Notes: generated from the letters alone by a model not told the origin. A stretch of DNA of 64,000 nt from Acorus gramineus (GCA_030737835.1 CM060857.1:4467279-4531278); one strand, 5' to 3'; positions 1-10,965 are shown, counted from the first letter of the stretch. Made by a program: numbers and translations.

Positions 1-1866
1 GGCGGCCATGCCCAAGGGCTGCCTGCTGAGAGCATCGGCCACGACATTCACCTTACCCGGATGGTAAGCGATGTCACAGTCATAGTCCTTCAGGAACTCG
101 ACCCAACGTCTCTGACGCATGTTGAGCTCCGGCTGGGACTGCAAGTAAGTCAGGCTCTTGTGATCGGTGAAGAGCTCGAACTCCTCGCCATAGAGGTAGT
201 GCCTCCACATCTTCAGCGCAAAGATGATCGCTGCTAACTCCAAATCGTGGGTGGGATAATTCTGCTCATGGGGCTTCAACTGACGCGATGCGTAAGCCAC
301 AACCTTACCGTACTGCATCAGGACGCAACCCAAACCCAGCCGCGATGCATCGGAGTAGACTGCGAATCCACCACTCCCAGACGGAATGGTAAGAACTAGC
401 GCTGAGGTGAGTCTTCGCTTCAACTCCAGGAAGCTCTCCTCACAAGATGGGGACCACTCGAACCGGACATCCTTCCGAGTGAGGCGGGTCAGAGGAACAG
501 CTATCTTCGAGAAACCCTCGACAAACCTCCGATAATAACCCGCCAAACCCAGGAAGCTCCGAATCTCAGTGGGGTTCGACGGTCACCGCCAATTCGACAC
601 GGCGAGCGTCTTGTCCGGGTCCACAGATATACCCTCACCGAAAATCACGTGGCCTAGAAAGGCCATACGCTCCAACCAAAACTCGCACTTACTGAACTTG
701 GTGAACAACTGATGTCAGGCCAAAGTCTCCAAGACAGTGCGGAGATGGTAAGCGTGCTCCTCAAGACTCTTCGAGTACACCAGAATATCATCGATGAAGA
801 CTACTACGAAGGAGTCGAGGAAGGGCCGAAACACCCGGTTCATCAGATCCATGAAAGCTGCCGGTGCATTCGTCAACCCAAACGGCAGTACTCGGAACTC
901 GTAGTGCCCATAACGGGTACGAAAGGCCGTCTTCGGAATATCCGACTCCCGGATCTTCAGCTGATAGTAGCCCGAACGGAGATCGATCTTAGAAAAGACA
1001 CGCGCTCCCTGGAGCTGGTCAAACAGATCGTCAATCCGCGGCAAGGGGTACTTATTCTTCACGGTCTGCTTGTTCAGCTGCCTGTAATCAATACAAAGAC
1101 GCAGCGAACCGTCCTTCTTCCGAACGAATAAAACAGGGGCTCCCCACGGAGAGACACTCGGACGTGCGAAGCCCTTCTCGAGCAACTCCTCCAGCTGCTC
1201 CTTGAGCACCTTCAGCTCTGCTGGGGCCATCCGGTACGGAGCTCTCGAAATCGGCTCGGTCCCCAGAATTAGATTAATCTCAAACTCGATCGCGCGATCC
1301 GGCGGTAATCCCGGGAGATCATCGGGGAAAACCTCTGGATATTCCGCCACGACCGGAGTCTGACTGATAGTAGCCCGAACGGAGATCGATCTTAGAAAAG
1401 ACACGCGCTCCCTGGAGCTGGTCAAACAGATCGTCAATCCGCGGCAAGGGGTACTTATTCTTCACGGTCTGCTTGTTCAGCTGCCTGTAATCAATACAAA
1501 GACGCAGCGAACCGTCCTTCTTCCGAACGAATAAAACAGGGGCTCCCCACGGAGAGACACTCGGACGTGCGAAGCCCTTCTCGAGCAACTCCCCCAGCTG
1601 CTCCTTGAGCACCTTTAGCTCTGCTGGGGCCATCCGGTACGGAGCTCTCAAAATCGGCTCGGTCCCCGGAATTAGATTAATCTCAAACTCGATCGCGCGA
1701 TCCGGCGGTAATCCCGAGAGATCATCGGGGAAAACCTCTAGATATTCCACCACGACCGGAGTCTGACTGATATCTGCCCGCAGTGGTGCATCCTCCTCAG
1801 CAATATACGCCAGAAAACCCTCACATCCTCCCTGAAGGAGTCTCCACGCCTGGATGGATGACACGA
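1..1866 (-). pseudogene. Ty3/gypsy pol remnant (reverse transcriptase and RNase H)
   Basis: The minus strand encodes the RT and RNase H part of a Ty3/gypsy polyprotein, probably the chromovirus Del/Tekay type. In protein order I see GLPPDR and PYRMAP upstream of [37 protein letters not shown], the catalytic FIDDILVYS, and then an RNase H part ending VVADALSRQ near base 10. The frame runs from 1437 to base 1 but is broken by TGA at 715-717 and 583-585. Both stops sit where Arg is expected, so CGA to TGA decay is likely. A 403-bp tandem duplication also breaks the frame. There is no integrase, LTR or primer site in this orientation. At about 1866 the fragment abuts the GC-rich core of an LTR of opposite orientation, so it is either an element that entered that LTR or a rearrangement junction. 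Confidence 0.93.
961..1766. repeat. 403-bp tandem duplication inside the gypsy RT
   Basis: Bases 961-1363 are repeated head to tail as 1364-1766 with only a few substitutions, for example CTCCTCC versus CTCCCCC near 1190/1593. The unit covers the segment from upstream of RT to the [11 protein letters not shown] motif. The unit length is not a multiple of three, so the duplication kills the polyprotein frame. The junction carries short microhomology (CTGACTGATAG / CTGATAGTAG), which suggests slippage or unequal exchange after insertion. Confidence 0.93.
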
Positions 1867-4397
1867 ACAGGCGCGCGCGGGCGCGTGCGCGCGAGTGCGT
1901 GGGCGCGCACGAGCGTGCGCGTGCGCGGGGCAGTGCGCCTGGGCATGCGCCTGGGCGCGGGGCTAGGGACCAGTGCGCGAGCGCGCGTGCTGGGGCGTGC
2001 GTGGGGTGCTGCGTGAGGGCGCGTGGGCCGGACGCGCAGTGCGCGCGAGCGTGCGTGCGCGTGCGGCAAAGAGTCTGGGCGCGCGGGCAGGCGAGCGGCA
2101 GTGCGCCGATGGTGCTGGGGTGCGTGCGTGCGTGCGCATTCGTGCGTGCACGTGTGGGGGGCCATGCGTGTGGCTGCCCGAGGGTTCGGGTAGGTGTCGG
2201 GGCACTCGGACTCGCGTGCGTACGTGCGTGCTCGAATGCGTGCGAGCCCGTATGCATGCTTGTCCGAGTATTGGGTTTTTCTAATGATTTCTATGTGTAA
2301 ATTGTGTTGTTTCTCACCAGTTGGATGCCCCTACCTTGCAGATCTCGTCGGATGGGATGCGCGAGGTCCCGGGTCGTAAGGTGAGTGGTTTGATTCCAAT
2401 CCCCCCCCCCTCTCTACGGATGCGCTCGACCCGCATAGACGCGCGTCGCGCATCGATGGGGCCCCCTAGCTATATATATGTAGAAGCTATGCATGCATGA
2501 TAATATGATATATCCATGCCACCTTAGACTTTGTATGCTAGGGATACGCACCCTTATATCATGTATAGCGGCCTATGCATGTCTAGACACCATGTTTCAT
2601 GCTAGGAAAGCCTTGACCTATGCATGTTCCCATTTAGTTTAATTTATTTAAATCAAGATGGGATGATGTGATTATATTGTTGTAAGCATGCCTTAGAGAA
2701 TATTATAACCTTGTGGTTATAATATATGTTTCCCCGCATCTTAGTTATGCGCCCTGGAGGAATTCTTGAGAATTCATGACATTAGTAGTGTTAGAAATCG
2801 TTGTCGACAGATCCAACAGGATCGTACGTGTGTGAGCAGCCTGTCTTCTCCTTTTGGTTGGATCCGATGTAGGGACTCCCCCTACGTTGGAAAGTTGTTC
2901 GACCTGACAGAGGGCTCCCATCTGTAGGTACCTCCGATGCGTCGGACAGTGCTGATCGTGGGAGTATACCAGGTTTGAGGCTACGGAGTGTGGGAGAGGC
3001 TACCGGGTGGACCAGGGGTGGAGAGCGGCCTAGTCTGAAAAGACCCATGACACCCCAAAAGGGTGAGCGTGGGGTGGATCGGCGATGTTACGACCCTCTA
3101 ACTTGTGTAGTTACTCCCGTATAGGGACTATGACTACTTTAAAGGTTAATATGAGTGTGTTGATTGTTGTTATGCCTGTGTTTGATATCTCGATAAGCGA
3201 GTATCGAGAGTAGTTGTTTTCCATGGGGTTCGCTTTGCGAACATGGAATATTCACTCCCAAGGTTGTCTGAGTTGAAGAGGCCAGGTTGTAGCTATCCTG
3301 ACAAAGGGCTCCCATCCGTAGGTACCACCGATGCAGTCGGAGGGGTACTGATCGTGGGAGTATACCAGGTAGAGGCTATCTGGGAGAGGGCTAACGAATG
3401 ATATCGCGAGCGTGGAATAGTTCTCCCCTTCGTTGGATCCGATGTAGGAACTCCTCGGCGTTGGCTGTACCTGACAGAGGTTAGGCGGAGGGCACGAGGG
3501 TGGGAGAGGCTACCGGGTGGACCAGGGGTGTAGAGCAGTCTAAGTCTCTTCCCAAAGTCCCAAGATGTCTCCTTTCAGGAGTGAGGGTGTGGATGAGGCG
3601 AAGACACGTCGCCTCGTGACCCATTCGTTGTTCGACCGTTCCCATAGTTGTTGGGTCCGGTCTCGTGACCGATGTTGAAGGACATCGATGGGCGATTATC
3701 TAGATGTAGATGATCCAGTAGTGTTGAGTAGACCAGTAAATCCGGGTCTCTTCGACCGACGGTATGGTCTTTAGACCAGTAAATCCGGGTCTCTTCGACC
3801 GACGGTATGGTCTCTCCCCATAAGTCCCAAAAGACTCTCTCCGGGAGTGAGGGTGGGGGTGAGGTTGGTCGCGCCGCCGCGTGACCCAGTGATCCATGGG
3901 TTTCTACCCATGTTTTCCTTGAAAGGAAATTGATTATGTATTGAACTGTAGAATGGTGATTGGTTTCCAGCCACTCACTGAGCTTATAGCTCACCCCTCG
4001 CATACTGTTCCTTTTCAGGGGCAGTGTTGGGCGTGGAGCTGGAGCTTCCTGTGGCGTGGCCTTATGGGCGTGGAGCGTTCTGCCGGCGGGTGGCGTGTGC
4101 GAGGCTGTCAGCATTCCTAGAGTCATATTATGCTTTGTAAATCATGCATGTGGTACATGTTGTATTTTCTTTGGTCTAGACTTGGATTTCACAGGACATT
4201 GATTTTGTATTCGGGTCTATAATAATGTTTTTGATTTACAGACATTGTTATATATTATGCTTCCGCTTTTCAGTCAGTTATCATTATCTTGCTTTGCCGC
4301 CTTGTGTATTGTTGTTGGAGTCCTTATTGACCTCAGGTATTGATAGCTGATATTTATTATTGCCACGTCTCGGGGACGGCCGCCCTGGGGCGTGACA
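1867..4397 (+). mobile_element. Truncated 5' LTR of the family 1 element
   Basis: From about 1920 onward this matches the right LTR (from about 8220) at high identity to the shared end GGCCGCCCTGGGGCGTGACA. The first ~1.1 kb of the LTR is missing and replaced by opposite-strand gypsy pol. Compared with the right LTR it has an extra ~80 bp at about 2368-2452, including a C-run and a CGCGCGTCGCGCATCG-like stretch. It also keeps ~24 bp near 3490-3515 that the right LTR lacks. The CpG-rich core is at 1867-2260 and the putative splice acceptor at 2340-2341. Confidence 0.88.
3729..3814. repeat. Two tandem 43-bp units in the left LTR
   Basis: A 43-bp unit starting TAGACCAGTAAATCCGGGTC occurs twice in tandem. 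The same pair is present in the right LTR at 9920-10004, so the duplication predates this insertion and belongs to the family. Confidence 0.9.
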
Positions 4398-4402
4398 AAA
4401 GT

Positions 4403-4414
4403 TGGTATCATAGC
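4403..4414 (+). other. Primer binding site (tRNA-iMet)
   Basis: TGGTATCATAGC lies five bases after the LTR end. It matches the usual plant initiator-methionine primer site TGGTATCAGAGC with one mismatch. It fixes the element's orientation and the LTR boundary at 4397. Confidence 0.88.
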
Positions 4415-5600
4415 CTGGTCCTGTCAGAGCCTAAGTCTAGTCGTATAAATGATGAGTCGTAGGATTGTCATCCGAGTACTCTTGTTTTAGAAGTTATCTT
4501 AGGTTGCTGACATGCCTCCTCGCATCCGTTGACGTGGACGTGACCCCCTGGACCCACCCTTAAGTTGTCGACTGGGTCGATTGGTTAGGGTCAGTTGTTA
4601 GATCTCTTGTGCGGGATTAAGGTTTGGGTAGGAGATTCCAGCCCAGTAGTGTGATAGTGATGAATTGGTTGCAATTTCTAAGGTATGGATTGCGTCTCGA
4701 TAATGGAGCTCTTTCCCGTGTATCGGTATTGCTGGTAACCATTGAGTTCGCGTGCGGCGCTAGTTTTAAGTGTTGAGGATGTGGCGTAGTGCTCATTAAG
4801 GGCGATGTCTTCTTCCAGTCTTCCTACTCAGGATTAAGGGGCCTTGCAGGGTCAGCGTTGAGACCCGGGCTAGGGTACTCCGTGTTCCTTGTTTGGTTGT
4901 CGGGATATTTTATATCGGGACCTCATGGTGCCCTCCCAAGGTTTCTTTTCCCAGTTAAGGAATACCTTAGAAGCATCAAATTGATGGTGGATCCTTCCCT
5001 CTCACTTGGAAGGTGCTGTAGCGAGTGGTGATACGTACGATCGGGATTGGGTGCGTCCTATTGCAGCTCAGTGGGCGATCGCTAGTGGACAGGGTTCCAT
5101 AGTGGCATCTGGAGTCGCTTCGATATATCATTGTGCATTGTAGCTGCCCGGTTGAGGCCAGAGCCCTGTGAGGTGCTCCCAGATACTATGCTTGTGGTGC
5201 GCCCATATGGCAGAGATAGTAGGCTTGGGAGGCTACCAGGTAGAGGCCACACCGGGAGAGTGCTGCTAAACGATATCGAGAGCGTGGACTCCCCGTGATG
5301 AATCTGCCCATGGAGTGCAGGATGCTGGAGTTCCAATGGTTATAGATGAGCGACCTATCTCTGGCGGCATGTGCAGCACAGTTGTGGATACTGTCGCGTT
5401 TTGCCCCACATTGGTCGCGAATAAGGAGACGCGATGCTAGCGTTCGTGATGGGACTCAACCGCCCTATCAGATAGATGACGTCGCATAGGCATTATCGAG
5501 GTTCGACGACCCCTTATTGCGTGTCTTGTGGATTAAGTGCGGTTGAGCGACTTACCAAGCGTGTAAGTGTCCTCATGAGCGCCAGGCATGCTCGAGGAGT
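4415..5600 (+). other. Leader and gag relic with transplanted LTR pieces
   Basis: After the primer site, an ATG at 4512 opens MPPRIR and then stops, as expected for a dead gag start of this class. Further on the interior is a mosaic. Bases 4832-4952 closely match 35992-36112, which is mid-LTR sequence of a second Ty3 family. Bases 5233-5290 resemble 3362-3416 of this element's own LTR. No continuous gag protein is visible. The region looks rebuilt by recombination or template switching rather than simply decayed. Confidence 0.6.
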
Positions 5601-5880
5601 AGAATCTGGACTTAATTGTTTGTGGTGTTGTTTTGATCTCCCCGTGGAGGTTGATGATCAATTACCTTTGCCGCGAATCGATGATATGTTTGACCAGCTT
5701 TGGGAGCGAGTGTCTGCTGTTAGATCGATCTTCGCACAAGGGTACCACAAGTTAGAGATCCGAGAGTTGGACATCCCGTAGATGGCCTTTCGTGACCGTT
5801 CAGGCACTACGAGTTTTAAGTACTGCCGTTGGGGTTGACGAATGCGCCGGATGCCTTCGTGGATCTCAAAAGTTTTATTG
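5600..5880 (+). pseudogene. Reverse transcriptase relic
   Basis: Plus-strand translation gives LPLPRIDDMFDQLWERVSA and then YHKLEIRELDIP, recognisable as the RT segment with [11 protein letters not shown] and [13 protein letters not shown] in intact relatives. LPLGLTNAPDAFVDL follows after frame changes. Frameshifts and stops (for example the TAG at 5779-5781) break it, and the YxDD motif is not preserved. It is a Ty3/gypsy pol remnant lying between the gag-leader mosaic and the integrase relic of the same element. Confidence 0.8.
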
Positions 5881-6099
5881 GGCCTCCGTGGACTACTTTG
5901 AGGTAGTCTTCATTGAGATTGCTGTGGTGTGATGAAAAAGGTGATATGGGTGACCTTGTTTCCCCAGGTTGGCATGCCCTCAGGCAAAGTTCAAGAATCA
6001 TCATTGAGTGGAAAGCGTCAGTCCATCGAGATTCCTCAGTGGACGTGGGAGTGGGTTATCAGGGATTGTTGTGGACTCGCTAATGTCACGTTCGGGTCA

Positions 6100-7060
6100 C
6101 GACGCCGTCTAGGTGATCATTGACCGACTGACTAAGCCCGCGCTTCCCTCCCTAGTACAACTGATTGAGTCTCTGGACGCCTTGACGTGGGTTTTCACCT
6201 TCGCGATTGTTCGTCTTCATGGCACTCCAGTCGGTGCTATTTTCGGTTGAGACGTGAGGGTTACTTTGAGGTTGTTGCGCAGTCTTTGGCGCGAGCCTCC
6301 ATTTAAGTATAGCGTTTTATCGCCGATGGACAGCCAGACAAAGAGGATGATTCAGACCTTGGAGGACATGCTAAGTGCCTGCGTGCTCGATGATGAGGGC
6401 AGTTGGGTGAGGCACCACCCATTTGTTGGGGTATGCCTGCAAGACGACTGCCATTCGAGCACCCAGATGGATCTGTGAAAGGCACTCTACAGGCACAGTT
6501 TTATACCTCCCTTGTGTTGGGACGGTTGAGGAGCGCCAGTCGGAGGAGCCATAAGTTAGTTGTTGACCTTGCGGTGGCCAGGTTGGTTCGTGTGTACATC
6601 TGCACCTCCCAGAACCGACAGAAGGGCTACCCAGGTCATTGTCGCCAGGGGCTTACCTTTGGGTTTGGCGACCATATTTTCAAGAAGGTGTCCTGGTTAA
6701 AGGGCACCCTCTGTTTTGACGTTCGGGGCAAGCTGAGTTTGCTCTTTAATGGGACCATTTCTCGTCATTGAGTGGATTGGGGAGGTGGCTTATCATGTAG
6801 CCTTTCCCCCATAGCTGGCTCATGCCCACGACGTCGTCCTTGTCCAATGGCCGAGGCGTTATGTCCAAGATCCTACTCATGTCTGTCTGTTCGACCGCCT
6901 CATCCTGGAGGTGGATTTGTCGTTCATGGAGCAGTGGATCGAGGTCAGAGACCAGCATGAGAAGAGGCTCCATGCTAAGACCGTTCCTTTGATTATAGTG
7001 TGTTGGTAGCGCCAGTCCGGTGCAAAGACCACTTGGGAGCAAAAGGTCTATGCATGATAC
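6100..7060 (+). pseudogene. Integrase and chromodomain relic
   Basis: From 6116 the translation resembles the integrase core, with the segment around LDALTWVFT, then SPMDSQTKRMIQTLEDMLSACV at 6320-6390 (relatives have HPQTDGQTER..LEDMLRACV). GTLCFDVRGKLS follows near 6700 and GEVAYH near 6785. Bases 6870-7035 resemble a chromodomain (LEVDLSFMEQ, VPLIIVCW and TTWEQ in changing frames). The chromodomain after integrase marks a chromovirus and would tether integration to modified histones. Many frameshifts and stops make it non-functional. Confidence 0.78.
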
Positions 7061-7107
7061 TTTCGGTCTTCCCTTTTGGGTTTCCTTAAATTTCGAGGAC
7101 TAAATTT

Positions 7108-7123
7108 CCTAAGCGGAGGAGAA
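7108..7123 (+). other. Polypurine tract
   Basis: CCTAAGCGGAGGAGAA lies directly before the LTR start TGTTGTGCC. It would prime plus-strand DNA synthesis and fixes the right LTR start at 7124. Just upstream, TTTCGAGGACTAAATTTCCT is the usual pol tail of this class. Confidence 0.8.
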
Positions 7124-7940
7124 TGTTGTGCCTGTGTCATTTGGAGCACTCTGATTGAAAATTTGGGTACATAAATTTTTTCCTAGAAGTTATGTATTCC
7201 TGATTTGGTATTTGGATTTGATTTTGTTAAAATCCAAGATGAAGAGGTTTAAATATGATTTTATTATGAGATGTCCAGTTTTGAGTTAGCTTTCGTACAG
7301 AAGTGGAATTAGATCAACTGGATTCTTGTAGTAAAAGTTATGGGTATTTTTCCAAGTATACCCCGGGGATGAAAATTCTGGCAGCAGCCCTGTTCTATGT
7401 TTAGCTCTAATTTCGGAATAGCTGGAGAGATTATTTGATCTTGGCATGAACATGAAAGTTGTAGATAATCTTCTTGGCTTTCCAACGGACTTAGAATTGT
7501 GCAATTCGGAGCTATATTGAGGAAGTTATGGCTGTTCCAGTGAAGCATGCGCAGAATTTCTAGTCAAAGGGCGACTAGGTCTTTTCCATCCTCTTTAGAT
7601 ATTTGTGCAACAAATATCTTCTCTCTCTCTCTCTCTCCCTCTCACTTCCACGCCCATTTTTCTTGGGCTCTCTCTTCCTCTCTCTCAAGCCCCCTAGGTG
7701 TTTGTTTAAATACCCCAATGAGAAGAAGAGAAGGAGGAGGTGAAGGAAGAAGAGAAGGTTTGTGCATGTGTTGTTGTTGTTGATCTCCCCTCTCTCAAGT
7801 TCCCTTGCATGATCTCCCCCCCCCCTGATTTGCAGCCATGGGAGGGCTGAGGAGGCTGAAGAGGTGGTGGTGGTGGTGGTTGAGGTGGCCGTGGGCGCGT
7901 CGAGAGCCCCGCACCTCCCCCTTTTCGTTTCCCTCTTTTG

Positions 7941-8635
7941 GTAAGTCTTCTTCCCCTTCTTTTTTATTTTTAGGGCTGTTGGGATGGTTGGGGAAGTCAT
8001 GCATGCTATGCATAGGGGTTAGGGTGTGTGTGAGGGGTTGGGGAGGGTTAAAAAGGGGTTGGGAGAGGCTGGGCGCGTGTTGGGGGCAGTCTGCGCGCTT
8101 GCGCGCGCAGGTGGGCCCTGGCAGGCGCTGGCGGGCCCGCAGGCGCGCGCGGGTGGGCACGGGAGTGCGCGCGGGTGCTGGCGCGAGCGGGGGTGTGCGC
8201 GGGAGCGCACGCGGGTGCGCGCGCGGGGCAGTGCGCCTGGGCATGCGCCTAGGCGGGGGGCTGGGGACCAGTGCGTGCGCGTGCTGGGGCATGCGCGGGG
8301 TGTTGCGCGTGGGCTAGACGCGCAGTGCGCGCGGGCGCGCGGGCGTGCGCGCACGTGCGACAGCGCGTCTGGGCGCGCGGGCAGGCGCGCGGCAGTGCGC
8401 CGATGGTGCTGGGGTGCATGCGTGCGTGCGCATTCGTGCGTGCGCGTGCGGGGGGCCATGCGTGTGGCTGCCCGAGGGTTCAGGTAGGTGTCGGGGCACT
8501 CGGACTCGCGTGCGTACGTGCGTGCTCGCATGGGTGCGAGCCCGTATGCATGCTTGTTCGAGTATTGGGTTTTTCTAATTAATTCTATGTGTAAATTGTG
8601 TTGTTTCTCACCAGTTGGATGCCCCTACCTTGCAG
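7941..8635 (+). other. Putative LTR intron enclosing the CpG-rich core
   Basis: A donor-like TTTTG|GTAAGTC at 7941 is followed by a pyrimidine-rich run, a CpG/TpG alternating core, and an acceptor-like CCCCTACCTTGCAG ending at 8635. The same donor, core and acceptor order recurs in the solo LTR at 60821-61428. It also recurs in the diverged family 2 LTR at 44175-43162 (minus), with a damaged acceptor (TTGCCG) in 34922-35650. Splicing is an inference from site consensus and cross-family conservation. Confidence 0.42.
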
Positions 8636-9919
8636 ATCTCGTCGGATGGGATGCGCGAGGTCTCGGGTCGATGGGGCCCCCTAGCTATATATATGTAGAA
8701 GCTATGAATGCATGATTAATATGATATATCCATGCCACCTTAGACTTTGTATGCTAGGGATACGCACCCTTATATCATGTATAGCGGCCTATGCATGTCT
8801 AGACACCATGTTTCATGCTAGGAAAGCCTTGACCTATGCATGTTCCCATTTAGTTTAATTTATTTAAATCAAGATGGGATTATGTGATTATATTGTTGTA
8901 AGCATGCATTAGAGAATATTATAACCTTGTGGTTATAATATATGTTTCCCCGCATCTTAGTTATGCGCCCTGGAGGAATTCTTGAGAATTCATGACATTA
9001 GTAGTGTTAGAAATCGTTGTCGACGGATCCAACAGGATCGTACGTGCGTGAGTAGGCTGTCTTCTCCTTTTGGTTGGATCCGATGTAGGGACTCCCCCTA
9101 CGTTGGAAAGTTGTTCGACCTGACAGAGGGCTCCCATCTGTAGGTACCTCCGATGCGTCGGACAGTGCTGATCGTGGGAGTATACCAGGTTTGAGGCTAC
9201 GGAGTGTGGGAGAGGCTACCGGGTGGACCAGGGGTGGAGAGCGGCCTAGTCTGAAAAGACCCATGACACCCCTAAAGGGTGAGCGCGGGGTGGATCGGCG
9301 ATGTTACGACCCTCTAACTTGTGTAGTTACTCCCGTATAGGGACTATGACTACTTTAAAGGTTAATATGAGTGTGTTGATTGTTGTTATGCCTGTGTTTG
9401 ATATCTCGATAAGCGAGTATCGAGAGTAGTTGTTTTCCATGGGGTTCGCTTTGCGAACATGGAATGTTCACTCCCAAGGTTGTCCGAGTTGAAGAGGCCG
9501 GGTTGTAGCTGTCCTGACAGAGGGCTCCCATCCGTAGGTACCACCGATGCAGTCGGAGGGGTACTGATCGTGGGAGTATACCAGGTAGAGGCTACCCGGG
9601 AGAGGGCTAACGAATGATATCGCGAGCGTGGAATAGTTCTCCCCTTCGTTGGATCCGATGTAGGAACTCCCCGGTGTTGGCTGTACCTGACAGAGGTTAG
9701 GCGGAGGGTGGACCAGGGGTGTAGAGCAGTCTAAGTCTCTTCCCAAAGTCCCAAGATGTCTCCTTTCAGGAGTGAGGGTGTGGATGAGGCGAAGACACGT
9801 CGCCTCGTGACTCATTCGTTGTTCGACCGTTTCCATAGTTGTTGGGTCCGGTCTTGTGACCGATGTTGAAGAACATCGATGGGCGATTATCTAGATGTAG
9901 ATGATCCAGTAGTGTTGAG

Positions 9920-10004
9920 TAGACCAGTAAATCCGGGTCTCTTCGACCGACGGTATGGTCTCTAGACCAGTAAATCCGGGTCTCTTCGACCGACGGTATG
10001 GTCT
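9920..10004. repeat. Two tandem 43-bp units in the right LTR
   Basis: This is the same pair of 43-bp units as at 3729-3814, at the corresponding LTR position. Confidence 0.9.
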
Positions 10005-10588
10005 CTCCCCATAAGTCCCAAAAGACTCCCTCCGGGAGTGAGGGTGGGGGTGAGGTTGGTCGCGCCGCCGCGTGACCCAGTGATCCATGGGTTTCTACCC
10101 ATGTTTTCCTTGAAAGGAAATTAATTATGTATTGAACTGTAGAATGGTGATTGGTTTCCAGCCACTCACTGAGCTTGTAGCTCACCCCTCGCATACTGTT
10201 TCTTTTCAGGGGCAGTGTTGGGCGTGGAGTTGGAGCTTCCTGTGGCGTGGCCTTATGGGCGTGGAGCGTTCTGCCGGCGGGTGGCGTGTGCGAGGCTGTC
10301 AGCATTCCTAGAGTCATATTATGCTTTGTAAATCGTGCATGTGGCACAGGTTGTATTTTCTTTGGTCTAGACTTGGCTTTCACAGGACATTGATTTTGTA
10401 TTCGGGTCTGTATTAATGTTTTTGATTTACAGACATTGTTATATATTATGCTTCCGCTTTTCAGTCAGTTATCATTATCTTGCTTTGCCGCCTTGTGTAT
10501 TGTTGTTGGAGTCCTTATTGACCTCAGGTATTGATAGCTGATATTTATTATTGCCACGTCTCGGGGACGGCCGCCCTGGGGCGTGACA

Positions 10589-10965
10589 CTTCTGGCGTAT
10601 TGAAATGCCCAGAGCGACCACGAAAAGTCGTCCATGTAATTTGTGGATCGACTGGAATCAGTTGAATGGGATCCAGAACCTTTGCCAATTTCTAGATCTT
10701 GTTCGACTGTTTGCAGTCGTTCGTAGCGTCCCAATCCGACTCAATCCTGTCACACTTAGAGGTTATGGTCGACTCGAATGGGTCATATAGTTTCCAGAAC
10801 CTTTGCCTGACATAATAAACAAGAAAAAAATCTAACAGAACACAAACTCATCATACAAAGATTCAATTCCAAACAAGACAAATCAAATGTTAAAAATAAA
10901 AAAATAAAAAAATGGGGGAAACAAAGATACTGCCTAAAATAACCTAGGGTTATGAAATTTAAATA
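10589..10965. other. Unassigned spacer between two LTR elements
   Basis: I recognise no gene. A 14-bp motif CCAGAACCTTTGCC occurs twice about 120 bp apart (near 10674 and 10795). The right half is A-rich. Confidence 0.5.

Larger units (their letters stand above)
1867..10588 (+). mobile_element. Decayed Del/Tekay-like Ty3/gypsy retrotransposon (family 1)
   Basis: The parts lie in the order expected for a plus-strand LTR element. They are a left LTR lacking its first roughly 1.1 kb (1867-4397), a tRNA-iMet primer site (4403-4414), a 2.7-kb interior with gag-start, RT, integrase and chromodomain relics, a polypurine tract (7108-7123), and a complete right LTR (7124-10588). The LTR starts TGTTGTGCC and ends GGGGCGTGACA. 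The chromodomain after integrase and the very long LTRs fit the Del/Tekay chromoviruses. The interior is much shorter than the 4-5 kb such elements need, so it is non-functional. The left edge is lost, so no target duplication can be checked. Confidence 0.88.
7124..10588 (+). mobile_element. Complete 3' LTR of the family 1 element (3465 bp)
   Basis: The LTR runs from TGTTGTGCCTG to GGGGCGTGACA. It has an AT-rich 5' portion, a CT-rich stretch near 7620-7690, a GGT-repeat segment near 7863-7883, a CpG-rich core at 8090-8540, and a long 3' portion shared with the left LTR. It contains a GTAAGT donor-like site (7941) and a TTGCAG acceptor-like site (8635). Minus-strand ORFs common to both LTRs (for example 9766-10383) have no protein-family features. 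Their conservation simply reflects LTR duplication. Confidence 0.92.

Noticed and set aside
3729..3814. Short regular repeats as a CRISPR-like array
   Set aside because: There are only two head-to-tail 43-bp units with no spacers, inside a retrotransposon LTR in plant DNA.
9766..10383. 205-codon minus-strand frame conserved at 3575-4126
   Set aside because: Both copies are in the two LTRs of one element, so the similarity comes from LTR duplication. No protein features are present and lengths differ through indels.
10588..10589. Target duplication test for the family 1 element at 1867-10588
   Set aside because: The left LTR edge is missing, so the bases after 10588 (CTTCT) have no partner to compare with and no duplication can be claimed.
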